Source: a virus. From it: 64,000 nucleotides of DNA. The notes beneath the pieces were generated by a model, which saw only the letters and a program-made list of their open reading frames with translations, had not been told where the DNA came from and searched no databases. The stretch covers positions 1-64,000 of the IMG/VR virus record IMGVR_UViG_3300021365_000008; one strand, given 5' to 3'. Below are positions 20,868 through 28,572 of this stretch, piece by piece; position 1 is the first letter of the stretch, and each line of letters begins with the position of its first letter. Position numbers and translations under genes: made by a program.

Positions 20868-20897
20868 CAAATATAACTAAATATAATTAGAATAGTG
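20868..20897 (-). promoter_or_regulatory. AT-rich leader before the basic-protein/holin cassette
   Basis: The 33 bases between the tRNA and the 44-aa gene are almost entirely A/T. On the minus strand they include TATATTTG at 20868-20875, which matches the Bacteroidota -7 consensus TAnnTTTG. The match is only three bases from the ATG and no convincing -33 TTG lies at the right distance, so this is a weak promoter candidate. Confidence 0.2.
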
Positions 20898-20971
20898 TGC
20901 GCCTGGTAGGACTTGAACCTACGACCAATGGATTATGAGTCCACTGCTCTAACCAACTGAGCTACAGGCGC
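20898..20971 (-). tRNA. tRNA with CAT anticodon (Met, possibly Ile2)
   Basis: On the minus strand this 74-base segment folds as a cloverleaf. The acceptor stem is GCGCCTG/CAGGCGC with discriminator A, the D arm is AGCTCAGTTGGTTAGAGC, the anticodon loop is CTCATAA, and the T arm is built on GGTTCAAGTCC. CCA is not encoded. A CAT anticodon can belong to elongator Met or to Ile2 (after lysidine modification). The variable-loop sequence TTGGTCG resembles that of Ile2, but identity cannot be settled by eye. It sits beside a Leu tRNA between the lysis-like cassette and the replication block. Confidence 0.95.
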
Positions 20972-21016
20972 ATAAGATTATGCCTTATACATCTTTCAAT
21001 GTAGTGCGTTTGTGAG

Positions 21017-21102
21017 TAGCCGGGGCGGGACTCGAACCCGCACGATCAGTTCTGATCAACAGATTTTAAGTCTGTCGTGTCTACCAATTCCACCACCCGG
21101 CC
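21017..21102 (-). tRNA. tRNA-Leu (TAA anticodon)
   Basis: On the minus strand this 86-base segment forms a class II tRNA with a long variable arm. The acceptor is GGCCGGG/CCCGGCT (with a terminal G-T pair) and discriminator A. The D region reads TGGTGGAATTGGTAGACAC, typical of Leu. The anticodon loop is CTTAAAA, giving TAA, and the T arm is GCGGG-TTCGAGT-CCCGC. CCA is not encoded. It would decode TTA and TTG, which are frequent in the surrounding genes. Confidence 0.95.
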
Positions 21103-21107
21103 TGCCA

Positions 21108-21815
21108 TTACCACTTAATAGGCTGACTTCCGTTGTCTATTAGAAATTTATTAGCCTGACTAAAGTGATTGCTTCCAAAGAATCCTGCTTTACCTCCGCT
21201 GTAACCTTCTGCTGCGGGGTGTGGAGCAGTTAGTACTTTGTGATAGGGTCTGCGAAAATAAGAAGCATATTCTTGTGCAGCTTTACCCCATAGCATAATA
21301 ACTAATGGCTTGTTACTATCCCGTTCAGCTAAGGCTTGTAAACTTGCAGCGATAAATTGTTCCCAGCCCCAACCATGGTGAGACTTAGCTGCGCCTTTAT
21401 CTACTGTTAGAATTGTATTGAGCAGCAATACACCTTGTTGTGCCCAAGGAAGTAGATTGCCTCCTTCAATACTGGTATCGCCATAGCTGCCTTTTACTTC
21501 TTTAAGAATGTTGCGTAGGCTAGGATTGATTGACGGGCTGTTGCCTACGTCAAATGCAAGACCTGTGGCTACCCCATTGTGATAAGGGTCTTGTCCAAGT
21601 ATAAGCACACGCGCATCGTCAATACCGGTTTCTTTGAATGCTCGAAAGATGTCTGTGCGATGTGGATATACAGTACCGTATGTGGCTGCTACCTGAATAC
21701 GGTACTTAAGGTCATTCATATAGCCGGAAGCAAACTCCTCAGCTAAGTGAGGAGTCCATTGCTTACCAACTATTTGTTCTATATCAGTCTTGATCGGTTG
21801 AGTCGATACGTTCAT
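21108..21815 (-). CDS. ung: Uracil-DNA glycosylase, family 1
   Basis: 235 residues, close to the usual family length. Motif 1 is GQDPYHNG (74-81), with the catalytic Asp in the water-activating loop. LLLNTILTV and SHHGWGWEQF follow, and the C-terminal leucine-loop region appears as APHPAAEGYSGGKAGFFG, then a Ser-Asn-His stretch. The enzyme removes uracil from DNA and so starts base-excision repair. In a phage it may purge deaminated bases or help in nucleotide control. The gene starts inside the end of the nuclease gene (32-base overlap) and is the last protein gene of the long minus-strand replication block. UDG is common in crAss-like phages, which supports the placement. Confidence 0.95.
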   Translation of the reverse strand: MNVSTQPIKTDIEQIVGKQWTPHLAEEFASGYMNDLKYRIQVAATYGTVYPHRTDIFRAFKETGIDDARVLILGQDPYHNGVATGLAFDVGNSPSINPSLRNILKEVKGSYGDTSIEGGNLLPWAQQGVLLLNTILTVDKGAAKSHHGWGWEQFIAASLQALAERDSNKPLVIMLWGKAAQEYASYFRRPYHKVLTAPHPAAEGYSGGKAGFFGSNHFSQANKFLIDNGSQPIKW

Positions 21816-22812
21816 ACTTTTCTAATACAAGGTTATTAATCATACCCAGCTGTGTTTCCATGCTGTTGCCCCAATTGTTTCGAGCAAGATGGAACGCACA
21901 TCGATGGAGCAACTCACTATATTGGGTTTCACCATCGTATATGTAGGTATCATCGAGCTTGAAAACATCTGCAGGATACTCTTTATTTGTTTGCACTGCG
22001 ACAATGTATATCTCGGAAATTTTGTACTCGGGATATACTTGATTCAAACACATAGAGTAAAAAGCAAGCTGCCTGTGATAATTGTACTTGAGCACTGTTT
22101 CTTCAAACTTGCCAAGAGGAGCACGGGTAGTCTTCAAATCAACTAGAGCAATTGATTTGTGCTTGTGGCTAATGAGCACTCGGTCTAACTTAGCTTTGAT
22201 TGGAAGAGTCACCGTTTGGTCTTCTATCTCATATGGCAAATCAAATGTGATTTCCATTTCTTCTTTAGACTCGTCGTAGGCATTGAATCCCAATTCACAA
22301 ATCAAAGACTTGGCAATTGGGTTCATCTTAATCGACTCGACACAGCCAGTCACGATATGATATGTAGCTGGGTCGACAATAAGTTTACCTGCGCTAGTAC
22401 ATAGACACTTCCAATATTCACCGCCGTCTTTGACAATGCGATTAATCTTAGTTTGAAGGCTATACTTTGGATAGAAGTCTGCGGGTATAACAGCTTGCCA
22501 CGTCTCTTCTGAGTACGTGTCAAGTTCTGTTACCGGAATTTCTTCTGCAGGAATCTCCGAATACAAGCGCTTGAATAAAACCTGAATGATATCCTGTGTC
22601 TTGGGACCAGGAGTGGCTTCAGAAATTATATCTAGCTTACCCGGTTCAAGCAGCTCTTCATGTATTAGAGTACCTATTTCAAAAGAGCTAGATGCTTTTT
22701 CTTCAAGGTTACCATCTAAAAACTTGCGGAAGTATCGTGGGCTGCCCCCAGATGCTGGGTCGATATAGTTGAGCGAGCTATTGCTTATCGCTTTTATGTC
22801 AAAGTAATCCAT
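21784..22812 (-). CDS. PD-(D/E)XK nuclease (Cas4/RecB-type exonuclease)
   Basis: 342 residues. An N-terminal helix precedes SSFEIGTLIHE (42-52), the conserved GTxxHE helix of RecB/Cas4-type nucleases. The active-site hairpin follows as KAKLDRVLI then ALVDLKTT, giving the D...DxK signature. YNYHRQLAFYSM supplies the Q-x3-Y helix that usually ends the fold. Such phage enzymes act as DNA exonucleases in recombination or end processing. No cysteine cluster for an iron-sulfur centre is apparent, unlike many Cas4 proteins. It is coupled to the upstream gene by a one-base overlap and overlaps the uracil glycosylase gene downstream. Confidence 0.85.
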   Translation of the reverse strand: MDYFDIKAISNSSLNYIDPASGGSPRYFRKFLDGNLEEKASSSFEIGTLIHEELLEPGKLDIISEATPGPKTQDIIQVLFKRLYSEIPAEEIPVTELDTYSEETWQAVIPADFYPKYSLQTKINRIVKDGGEYWKCLCTSAGKLIVDPATYHIVTGCVESIKMNPIAKSLICELGFNAYDESKEEMEITFDLPYEIEDQTVTLPIKAKLDRVLISHKHKSIALVDLKTTRAPLGKFEETVLKYNYHRQLAFYSMCLNQVYPEYKISEIYIVAVQTNKEYPADVFKLDDTYIYDGETQYSELLHRCAFHLARNNWGNSMETQLGMINNLVLEKYERIDSTDQD

Positions 22813-23873
22813 TAGAATAAACTCAGTTGGTTTTCGAATAGGTCAAGGTATTCATCTTTTTCCTCCTCAGTCCAATATTCTCCAGATACCATGTTGTACC
22901 AAAGCTTCTCTTGCTGATCCCAGATAAAGTCACCATTGTTGAATATAGACTTATCATGCGCCTCTACCTCGTCAAAGATAGTAGGAGTATATAAAGGACT
23001 ACGTGCAGGTTTACTATAATGCGCATAATCAGCGTAGAAGGTCATACCATTAGTTACTTCTACATCATTAAAGTATAGCTGAGCATCTACTACCACACCG
23101 TTATCTAGAGATATTTTGGTGTCCGTGCGTTGGTACCACTCCGGATGATTCTCTAGTCGGTCAAGCCGTTCTAGTGTAGCGTCATCAACTGCGTATACTT
23201 CTACTTGAATGTTGTGCCCATCCTCTCGATGGCCTGGTAATACAAATGGTACGCCCTCGCAAATCATAGCATACTGATCAATAGTTTGGCCGGAACCTAC
23301 TAGCTTACTAGATTCTAGCAAACGGTGATTGCCCCAGCCTTGACGCAATGTTCCATATACAGCAACGAGATGCTTGTTTTGTAGAACATTAGGCTTGCTA
23401 TAGAGTACACCATCTTGTTCATGCCACCGGCCTATACGATTTACATATAACTTGCCTTTCTTAGACATACGAGTATATACAAATCTGCTATCTGTTAGCG
23501 ACAGTATATCTTTCCATGATTGCCACGGAGTTTTGCGCAGGGTATCTGCAACGAAGCGGGTATCGCTTTTATCCTTGCTCCAAGTATGTGGTACTTGAAC
23601 AGTACCATTATGGAACAGCCAGTTATGTTCATTGATTTGTACTGGGTGTACATTGTCTAATGAAGTTTTGCCGACTGTAGTAAGGCGGGCATGGAAGACA
23701 TAAGGTCTTTCAGAAGTGAGCCAGTCTTGTGCTTCTGCTATGTTCATGGTTTTGAGTACTTCACCGCTATCAAGCATCTGAATACCAAAACCATCGGGGT
23801 TGTAAGAGAGAGCTTTTGCAGCAATCTTTTGATCAAGCTTCCCCTGTTCTTTCTTGACTATAATCACACACAT
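22812..23873 (-). CDS. Fusion of class II glutamine amidotransferase and gamma-glutamylcyclotransferase domains
   Basis: 353 residues with two enzyme domains. Residues 1-165 are an Ntn-type class II glutamine amidotransferase: Cys2 of MCVII is the predicted nucleophile, and NPDGFGI, FHARLTTVGKTSLDNVHPV and LFHNGTV match the family motifs. This domain would release ammonia from glutamine. Residues 166-285 are a GGCT/AIG2-like cyclotransferase, with AVYGTLRQGWGNHRLL and LDRLENHPEWYQR; this fold cleaves gamma-glutamyl amides with formation of 5-oxoproline. The last 60 residues are acidic and not assigned. The downstream end touches the PD-(D/E)XK gene, and the start overlaps the amidoligase gene by 41 bases. 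Together they look like a two-gene amide-chemistry unit. The substrate is unknown. Confidence 0.85.
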   Translation of the reverse strand: MCVIIVKKEQGKLDQKIAAKALSYNPDGFGIQMLDSGEVLKTMNIAEAQDWLTSERPYVFHARLTTVGKTSLDNVHPVQINEHNWLFHNGTVQVPHTWSKDKSDTRFVADTLRKTPWQSWKDILSLTDSRFVYTRMSKKGKLYVNRIGRWHEQDGVLYSKPNVLQNKHLVAVYGTLRQGWGNHRLLESSKLVGSGQTIDQYAMICEGVPFVLPGHREDGHNIQVEVYAVDDATLERLDRLENHPEWYQRTDTKISLDNGVVVDAQLYFNDVEVTNGMTFYADYAHYSKPARSPLYTPTIFDEVEAHDKSIFNNGDFIWDQQEKLWYNMVSGEYWTEEEKDEYLDLFENQLSLF

Positions 23874-24783
23874 CGAGAGTGAGTTGTTTAGAATTAATAT
23901 TTCTGTTAGGTTGAGGATGGACAGTTAGCCGGTGGCGGACCGTTGTAGGTATTAGCTTACCAACACGACTGAACTCTTGCCAAGCAATGGCTTCTTTCAT
24001 GTATGCTTTACGATAAGCCGCAGCTAACAGAACTTTTTCTCCGTACTTTTTCTTGTACAAGCTGTGGATATGACTGCCCAGAGCACTATTGATATTCAAT
24101 AAGTCACTGTAGATTGTATCCCACTTGAGTTCTTCGTAATACGGATTAGAAAACAGGATTCGTAACAATTCAATACGCCACTTAAGCTGTTTCAAGTTTT
24201 TAATACCGGAAAAGATTCGAATCTCCATGCGGTCATCCATAAGATTAATGGCATTGTAACGCTCATTATAATCTCCCTGCTTAAAGAACTTAGAGTAGCC
24301 ACGCATCTTTGCACGTTTAGGATACAAGGCATAGAGCAATGGAATGATTTGCTCTGCTTTCGCTTTATAGTAATCAGACGTTGCTCCTTTCTTTGATATT
24401 GTAACATGCCCTCCACATCTGTAGGTAGTATCAGAGTGAATAAGGAAGTTCAATATGGGATTAGAGAGATGCTCATAGTAGTTCATAGACATAAGGTCAT
24501 AGATAGGGCTGATAAGCTCAAATCCATATGAACCTAGTGAGCCGTCACGCTCAGCTCGAAACTTATGTGGTAGTAAATCCTCGCGGTGCCCTTGATATAC
24601 CTGCGCTATAGTTTGACCCTTACTGTCTTCTTTTTCTGCTTCGAAACCAAAGCGATACAAGGTGTCTATAGTACAATCCCAAAGAGCAGACATAGAGTGG
24701 TACCCGTAAAGGTCACCGTAGTCATATCGTCTGTCTTCGTATAGAGCATCGTATAGTTCGTTGCGTTGCTCTAAGGACGACAT
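23833..24783 (-). CDS. Amidoligase-family (glutamine-synthetase-fold) ligase
   Basis: 316 residues. Visible family motifs are FGFEAE (46-51), ERDGSLGSYGFELISP (79-94), CGGHVTISKKG (123-133) and INLMDDRMEIRIFSG (178-192). They follow the order of the predicted phosphate and metal-binding strands of amidoligase_2 proteins. Known from comparative genomics, these glutamine-synthetase-like enzymes are predicted to form amide bonds with ATP and often sit next to glutamine amidotransferases and AIG2-type cyclotransferases, as here. Product and substrate are unknown; candidates are a modified peptide, a cell-wall peptide or a small gamma-glutamyl compound. It overlaps the fusion gene (41 bases) and the small upstream gene (13 bases). 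Confidence 0.8.
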   Translation of the reverse strand: MSSLEQRNELYDALYEDRRYDYGDLYGYHSMSALWDCTIDTLYRFGFEAEKEDSKGQTIAQVYQGHREDLLPHKFRAERDGSLGSYGFELISPIYDLMSMNYYEHLSNPILNFLIHSDTTYRCGGHVTISKKGATSDYYKAKAEQIIPLLYALYPKRAKMRGYSKFFKQGDYNERYNAINLMDDRMEIRIFSGIKNLKQLKWRIELLRILFSNPYYEELKWDTIYSDLLNINSALGSHIHSLYKKKYGEKVLLAAAYRKAYMKEAIAWQEFSRVGKLIPTTVRHRLTVHPQPNRNINSKQLTLDVCDYSQERTGEA

Positions 24784-24977
24784 GGCGTGTGACGATTGTT
24801 GAAGTCCTCAATTTCACGTAGCATCACTTCAAATAATTCTTCAGTGCTGATTTCATGTTGACGCCATTTATCTGCGGCGTCTGTGAGTGTAGTCATATTC
24901 TTAATAGCGTACTCTCGGTCGCTGTCCATCATACCATTCGAGATTTCCTCGTGGTAGTACTCTTTTAATTTGCCCAT
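24771..24977 (-). CDS. Small acidic hypothetical protein (68 aa)
   Basis: A 68-residue helical protein, rich in Glu, Asp and Met, with a His-x-Pro end (NNRHTPCRP). No family was recognised. It starts two bases after the stop of the NinB-like gene and overlaps the amidoligase start by 13 bases, so it is translationally coupled to both. It could be an accessory subunit of the amidoligase unit or an unrelated regulator; the sequence does not decide. Confidence 0.5.
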   Translation of the reverse strand: MGKLKEYYHEEISNGMMDSDREYAIKNMTTLTDAADKWRQHEISTEELFEVMLREIEDFNNRHTPCRP

Positions 24978-24979
24978 GA

Positions 24980-25435
24980 TTATATGGAATAAAGGTGTGT
25001 AGGATCTGGTATATCCAGATCAAGGTTTTCTGCAGCCCACTGGCGGATATTGTCGATATAGGTCTTGAACTCTTTTGTCGACATATCTTTTGTAGACCGT
25101 TTAGTAGTCCCGAGAACACGTCCAGTTTCAGGATGGTACAGTTCAGTCTTAGTGAACTTCTCCTTTAAGAAATCGTGGATAAGGTCTCGGGTTAGATTAC
25201 CGGAAGTGCCAGAATTAAAATCATCGGCTTGCCAACCGGCGGATTCGAGTTCTTCTCGAATCATATACAAGAGTGTACCCCAGTAGTATCTATTCTGTGG
25301 GTTGCTCCTGATGCGTACGCTGCGGATTATAATCTCAACGTCGTGTCCTTCGAGCTTACGTAGCTCGTTTTGAAATTGCAGGTCTTCATGCGGTACTATT
25401 GTACCGGCTTCAACCTTTGCTGTAACATGAATCAT
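24980..25435 (-). CDS. NinB-like recombination protein (putative)
   Basis: 151 residues. A short beta-rich N-terminus leads to RSNPQNRYYWGTLLYMIREE (43-62), the QNRxYW signature found in lambda NinB/Orf-like recombination mediators. A helical part with HDFLKEKF and a C-terminal segment RSTKDMSTKEFKTYID ending in DIPDP follow. NinB-type proteins bind single-stranded DNA and help RecA-like or annealing recombination. The neighbours support this: its start overlaps the end of the RusA-like resolvase gene by four bases, and primase, SSB-like protein and RecA-like ATPase follow upstream. The assignment is by motif only, hence moderate confidence. Confidence 0.55.
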   Translation of the reverse strand: MIHVTAKVEAGTIVPHEDLQFQNELRKLEGHDVEIIIRSVRIRSNPQNRYYWGTLLYMIREELESAGWQADDFNSGTSGNLTRDLIHDFLKEKFTKTELYHPETGRVLGTTKRSTKDMSTKEFKTYIDNIRQWAAENLDLDIPDPTHLYSI

Positions 25436-26022
25436 ACATAGAAGTACGTGTGCTTCCTTGTGTCTGATGATATGGTAAATACAAGCTTGCGTTCTTCTGT
25501 AGTGGCTACAGGAAAGAATTCCATGCTTGCAGCTTTACTGACGTACTTGATGTTATCGTCAGGAATTATTTTCTCTTGTACGATAAGGTCTTGAAATACC
25601 TTGAGGTATATCCACTTGTTATCTAAGTCCCAGTCAGCTTTACCGGGCACATCATACATAGCACAACTAATTTGAATTGGAAACTTATTTTTAGAAATCT
25701 TCCGAAACTTCGACAGGTACGGACGGAAGCTATCCTTAATAGCATTGACAATCTTTACACGTATAACCGGTCGTGTAGAACCTGCATAAAAATCTTGACC
25801 ATTGATTTTCTTCATGCGAGGTGTCCCCACTGTTCGAGCATTGCGTATAATAGGTTGTCCGTCATTAGTACATAGACGTCCTTTCCTGTCGAAGCGGAAG
25901 GTAGGGTCTTGGTATTTCTTAGGTAGGCGATCTTTCTGAGTGTAGTAAGTAGGCCTACGACGATTGCTCATCTTTACATACTCAATGAACTCAGGTATGG
26001 TGATCGTTGCGATATGTGTCAT
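25432..26022 (-). CDS. RusA-like Holliday junction resolvase
   Basis: 196 residues. A basic N-terminal extension (about 70 residues) precedes a RusA fold. The catalytic and metal-binding signature DWDLDNKW (130-137) and the IIPDDN motif (152-157) carry the conserved acidic residues (D132, D134, D155, D156). The enzyme resolves four-way DNA junctions made during phage replication and recombination. It overlaps the primase start by 32 bases and the NinB-like gene by four. The N-terminal extension is longer than in typical RusA proteins and may be a DNA-binding arm. Confidence 0.85.
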   Translation of the reverse strand: MTHIATITIPEFIEYVKMSNRRRPTYYTQKDRLPKKYQDPTFRFDRKGRLCTNDGQPIIRNARTVGTPRMKKINGQDFYAGSTRPVIRVKIVNAIKDSFRPYLSKFRKISKNKFPIQISCAMYDVPGKADWDLDNKWIYLKVFQDLIVQEKIIPDDNIKYVSKAASMEFFPVATTEERKLVFTISSDTRKHTYFYV

Positions 26023-26986
26023 GCCATAAAGATATGACTTTGCTTACCTCAGTTTTACCATGCAGCTTTACTAAGTCGCTAATGTCCTTGGCTTGATAGT
26101 TTGGTGTACCAAATCTACCGTTAGTTAAGAAGAGTGGTTGGATACCATACTCCTTGCGCATGAAGTTAGCCATAGTCACACCCGCTCGGTCGAAGTCGTA
26201 TAGACTTACAACTTGTGGTGCGTTCTCAAGTAACTCATGTATCCATTCTTCATCGGGATACACGGTTTCTGATTGGGGAGCAAAAGCTGTAATACCAAAC
26301 TCATGCAGTACTAGTACATCTTTCATACTTTTAGTTATAACAACACCATTGCTTAGGTCACGTATACGTTGATAGCCTTGTACAATGGAGCAGTTACACA
26401 TGAACCTATTGGTCTTGCGTTTAGGAAAGTATATCTTGTACTGCTCGTCACCGAAATCATAAGCATAGGCAGGGTCACCTTTCTTGTAAGAATAAATTTG
26501 CTTGCCGTTGAGCCATACAGCAGTTACTGGTGGTACGTTGAAGTCAATAAGCGTTTGCTTTTGAATGCCAAACTGTGTCCAGAACTCTCTGTCTTCGTCA
26601 TTGAACTGACGACGTTTGATTTCGATAACGGTTTCTCTACGTCTGAAAGTAACGAGGTGCGGGTAGTCTACTCGTTCTACCCGCACCCCGTCAATCAACC
26701 CAAAATCATTCGCTATTATTTCTAGTGCTTCATAAAAGGAGCAGTTGTAGATATGCATTACTACTTTAAAGCATCCTCCACTAAAGAATCCAGCGAAATC
26801 TTTGAATATCAGCGAGCCTTCTTTCGTGTAGAAGAATCCACAAGTCGGGTTTTTATCCTGTCGTAGGGGAGATAGAAACCTAGTCTGAAGCTTTATGGGT
26901 ACACCTAGATAGTGCTCCATGATTTGCTCCTGACTGTATTGACTTAAGATATAGTCTGACGTAAGATCAGGCTTAAGCTGATACAT
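25991..26986 (-). CDS. DnaG-like TOPRIM DNA primase
   Basis: 331 residues. The first 100 residues resemble the primase zinc-binding domain (PLRQDKNPTCGFFY, then FKDFAGFFSGG), but most metal-binding cysteines are missing. TOPRIM motifs are TKSMKDVLVL (near 222; Lys replaces the usual EG start) and VSLYDFDRAG (near 268), the DxDxAG loop that binds metal. The family makes RNA primers for DNA synthesis. No helicase domain is attached; the DnaB-like helicase is encoded separately upstream. It joins the SSB-like gene by a one-base overlap. The degenerate zinc finger and altered motif 1 are noteworthy but common in phage primases. Confidence 0.8.
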   Translation of the reverse strand: MYQLKPDLTSDYILSQYSQEQIMEHYLGVPIKLQTRFLSPLRQDKNPTCGFFYTKEGSLIFKDFAGFFSGGCFKVVMHIYNCSFYEALEIIANDFGLIDGVRVERVDYPHLVTFRRRETVIEIKRRQFNDEDREFWTQFGIQKQTLIDFNVPPVTAVWLNGKQIYSYKKGDPAYAYDFGDEQYKIYFPKRKTNRFMCNCSIVQGYQRIRDLSNGVVITKSMKDVLVLHEFGITAFAPQSETVYPDEEWIHELLENAPQVVSLYDFDRAGVTMANFMRKEYGIQPLFLTNGRFGTPNYQAKDISDLVKLHGKTEVSKVISLWHDTYRNDHHT

Positions 26987-27612
26987 TACCAGGGCTGAGT
27001 ATCTTCAGCTGTAGTTGGTTGAGCTGTAGCTGTAGCAGACCACTCATTATCGGAGGTATCCGGTACAGTAGGCTCCATGTTATCCCACTTTGGGTCGATA
27101 CGCAACTGGTTCGGTTCATTCATAGGTTGAATGAATGGCTGGTATGCTCGCTTAGGGAAGGTAGTATACTGGCTGTTATGCTTGTATACTACCTTGAGAC
27201 GGCAAGGCACATCTACATAAGTCTGTCCAAGCATATCAATCACACCATTGCAGAACTCTTCGAAGTTCTTAGCGCGGAATACACACTTGTCCTTAGGAAT
27301 AAAGCATGACAGGATGTGCTTGATGCGTTCACCCTGTGCAGTAAACTGATCCTTGACATAGGATTCGGCTTCGGCAGTAGTATTCTTCCAACCTTTAGCT
27401 TTCTCTAGTAGCGAGTCAAAGTCAATTGGCCACTCCGTATGAGTAAAGGAATTGCTAGAGCCATCTGTAAAGATGAACTTCAGCACCTTGTTGCCTTCGC
27501 CATCCGCTTTCATGGTATCATACACTACATCTTTGAGCATTACATTTTCTGTGATGCCTGCGGGTATGCGTCCGCCTTCACCTGTACCGGTGGTTTCATC
27601 AAATCCGTACAT
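26986..27612 (-). CDS. Single-stranded-DNA-binding-like protein
   Basis: 208 residues. The central part reads as beta-rich (VPCRLKVVYKHNSQYTTFP), like an OB-fold. The last 40 residues are disordered, Thr/Asp/Glu-rich and end in DTQPW, comparable to the acidic tip by which SSBs recruit partners. It lies between the RecA-like ATPase and the primase and is coupled to both by one-base overlaps. Binding of single-stranded DNA during replication or recombination is inferred from context and composition. No direct SSB signature is conserved enough to be certain. Confidence 0.6.
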   Translation of the reverse strand: MYGFDETTGTGEGGRIPAGITENVMLKDVVYDTMKADGEGNKVLKFIFTDGSSNSFTHTEWPIDFDSLLEKAKGWKNTTAEAESYVKDQFTAQGERIKHILSCFIPKDKCVFRAKNFEEFCNGVIDMLGQTYVDVPCRLKVVYKHNSQYTTFPKRAYQPFIQPMNEPNQLRIDPKWDNMEPTVPDTSDNEWSATATAQPTTAEDTQPW

Positions 27613-28298
27613 TACTTGATAGTATCAGGGTATACTGCATCCCACTTCAATTCTATTAACTGACCTGCAAGGGTAGGGATACGACACCCTGCGTCAGTAT
27701 TGATTCCAGTTCGGAAGTCCACCATAAGCTTATCCTCTTCTCGAGTGATACGTCCTACGCCATCCATGATAGAACATAGATGTACCTTGAGCTTACCGGT
27801 TAGGTTAATCTTCTGCACTTCTACGCCTTCATCATCGTGCCCATCTTTCTGGTGTCCGATGATAATAATGTGTTTAGAAACACGTGCAAACTGCTCAACA
27901 ATCTTAATTACTTGAGTACGCGCTAAAGACCAGCCTTTACCGTGCGGTATATCACCAATGTGATTTACACTGTGTTGACGGCATACAGCCTCTGTCACCC
28001 ACGCTTCGATATGGTCAATGGTATCCAGTACTACAAAGTCATAGTCATTGCTATTCTCATGTAGATACTCAAGGCATTGCTTGAGCTTTGTCAAGCTGTC
28101 GACTACTACACTGGTTGCACCTTCACAATATGAAGTGCCACCAAGCAGTCGTTCTCCATTACTGCCTTTGACTTCGGTGTCGATAATCAAGTGCTTGGGT
28201 AACTGTGCTACAGCACTAGTTTTACCCACCTTAGGCTTGCCGTATAAGAACAAGCGTTGCGGCGATACAGCCGCAGTTATTTTTTGTGGTTCAATCAT
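27612..28298 (-). CDS. RecA-like/Sak4-type recombination ATPase
   Basis: 228 residues from the ATG at 28298, chosen over a TTG six codons upstream because it gives an eight-base overlap (ATGATTGA) with the preceding stop. Walker A is GKPKVGKTS (20-28). Walker B is DFVVLDTIDH (about 93-102). IIIIGHQK is the likely sensor strand. This is the compact ATPase type (AAA_24/Sak4) that phages use with an SSB as a single-strand annealing or strand-exchange protein. An SSB-like gene follows immediately, as expected for this pairing. It lacks the N- and C-terminal domains of full RecA. Confidence 0.8.
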   Translation of the reverse strand: MIEPQKITAAVSPQRLFLYGKPKVGKTSAVAQLPKHLIIDTEVKGSNGERLLGGTSYCEGATSVVVDSLTKLKQCLEYLHENSNDYDFVVLDTIDHIEAWVTEAVCRQHSVNHIGDIPHGKGWSLARTQVIKIVEQFARVSKHIIIIGHQKDGHDDEGVEVQKINLTGKLKVHLCSIMDGVGRITREEDKLMVDFRTGINTDAGCRIPTLAGQLIELKWDAVYPDTIK

Positions 28299-28572
28299 CA
28301 AATATTCCTTCTTCAATCTCCTGAATTAGAGACCCTAAAGTCCTTTGTGCTTTATCACGAAGATACGAAATCTTCTCTGTATCTTCTAACATAGTGTCCA
28401 TAGAGGAAGCTACGTAAGTGTTTGTCGCATAAGCTCTTACATACTCGTCACCAATGAAAGTAAAGGTGCGTCTGTGTCCTACAATTGTATAAGTAGTAAT
28501 TGCTCTAGAGTCGTGAGTTGCTTGATCCCGAGAAACAAAAATGCTTCCCGGCTCTACATCTTTAGAGACCAT
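28291..28572 (-). CDS. Hypothetical protein between helicase and RecA-like ATPase
   Basis: 93 residues from the ATG at 28572. An earlier ATG at 28629 would add 19 residues but would overlap the helicase gene by 68 bases, against 11 with the chosen start. The N-terminal half is beta-rich (GSIFVSRDQ, TTYTIVGHRRTFTFIG). The C-terminal half is helical and acidic, ending EEGIFDD. No motif was recognised. Its position in the replication block suggests a DNA-metabolism accessory role, which is inference. Confidence 0.5.
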   Translation of the reverse strand: MVSKDVEPGSIFVSRDQATHDSRAITTYTIVGHRRTFTFIGDEYVRAYATNTYVASSMDTMLEDTEKISYLRDKAQRTLGSLIQEIEEGIFDD

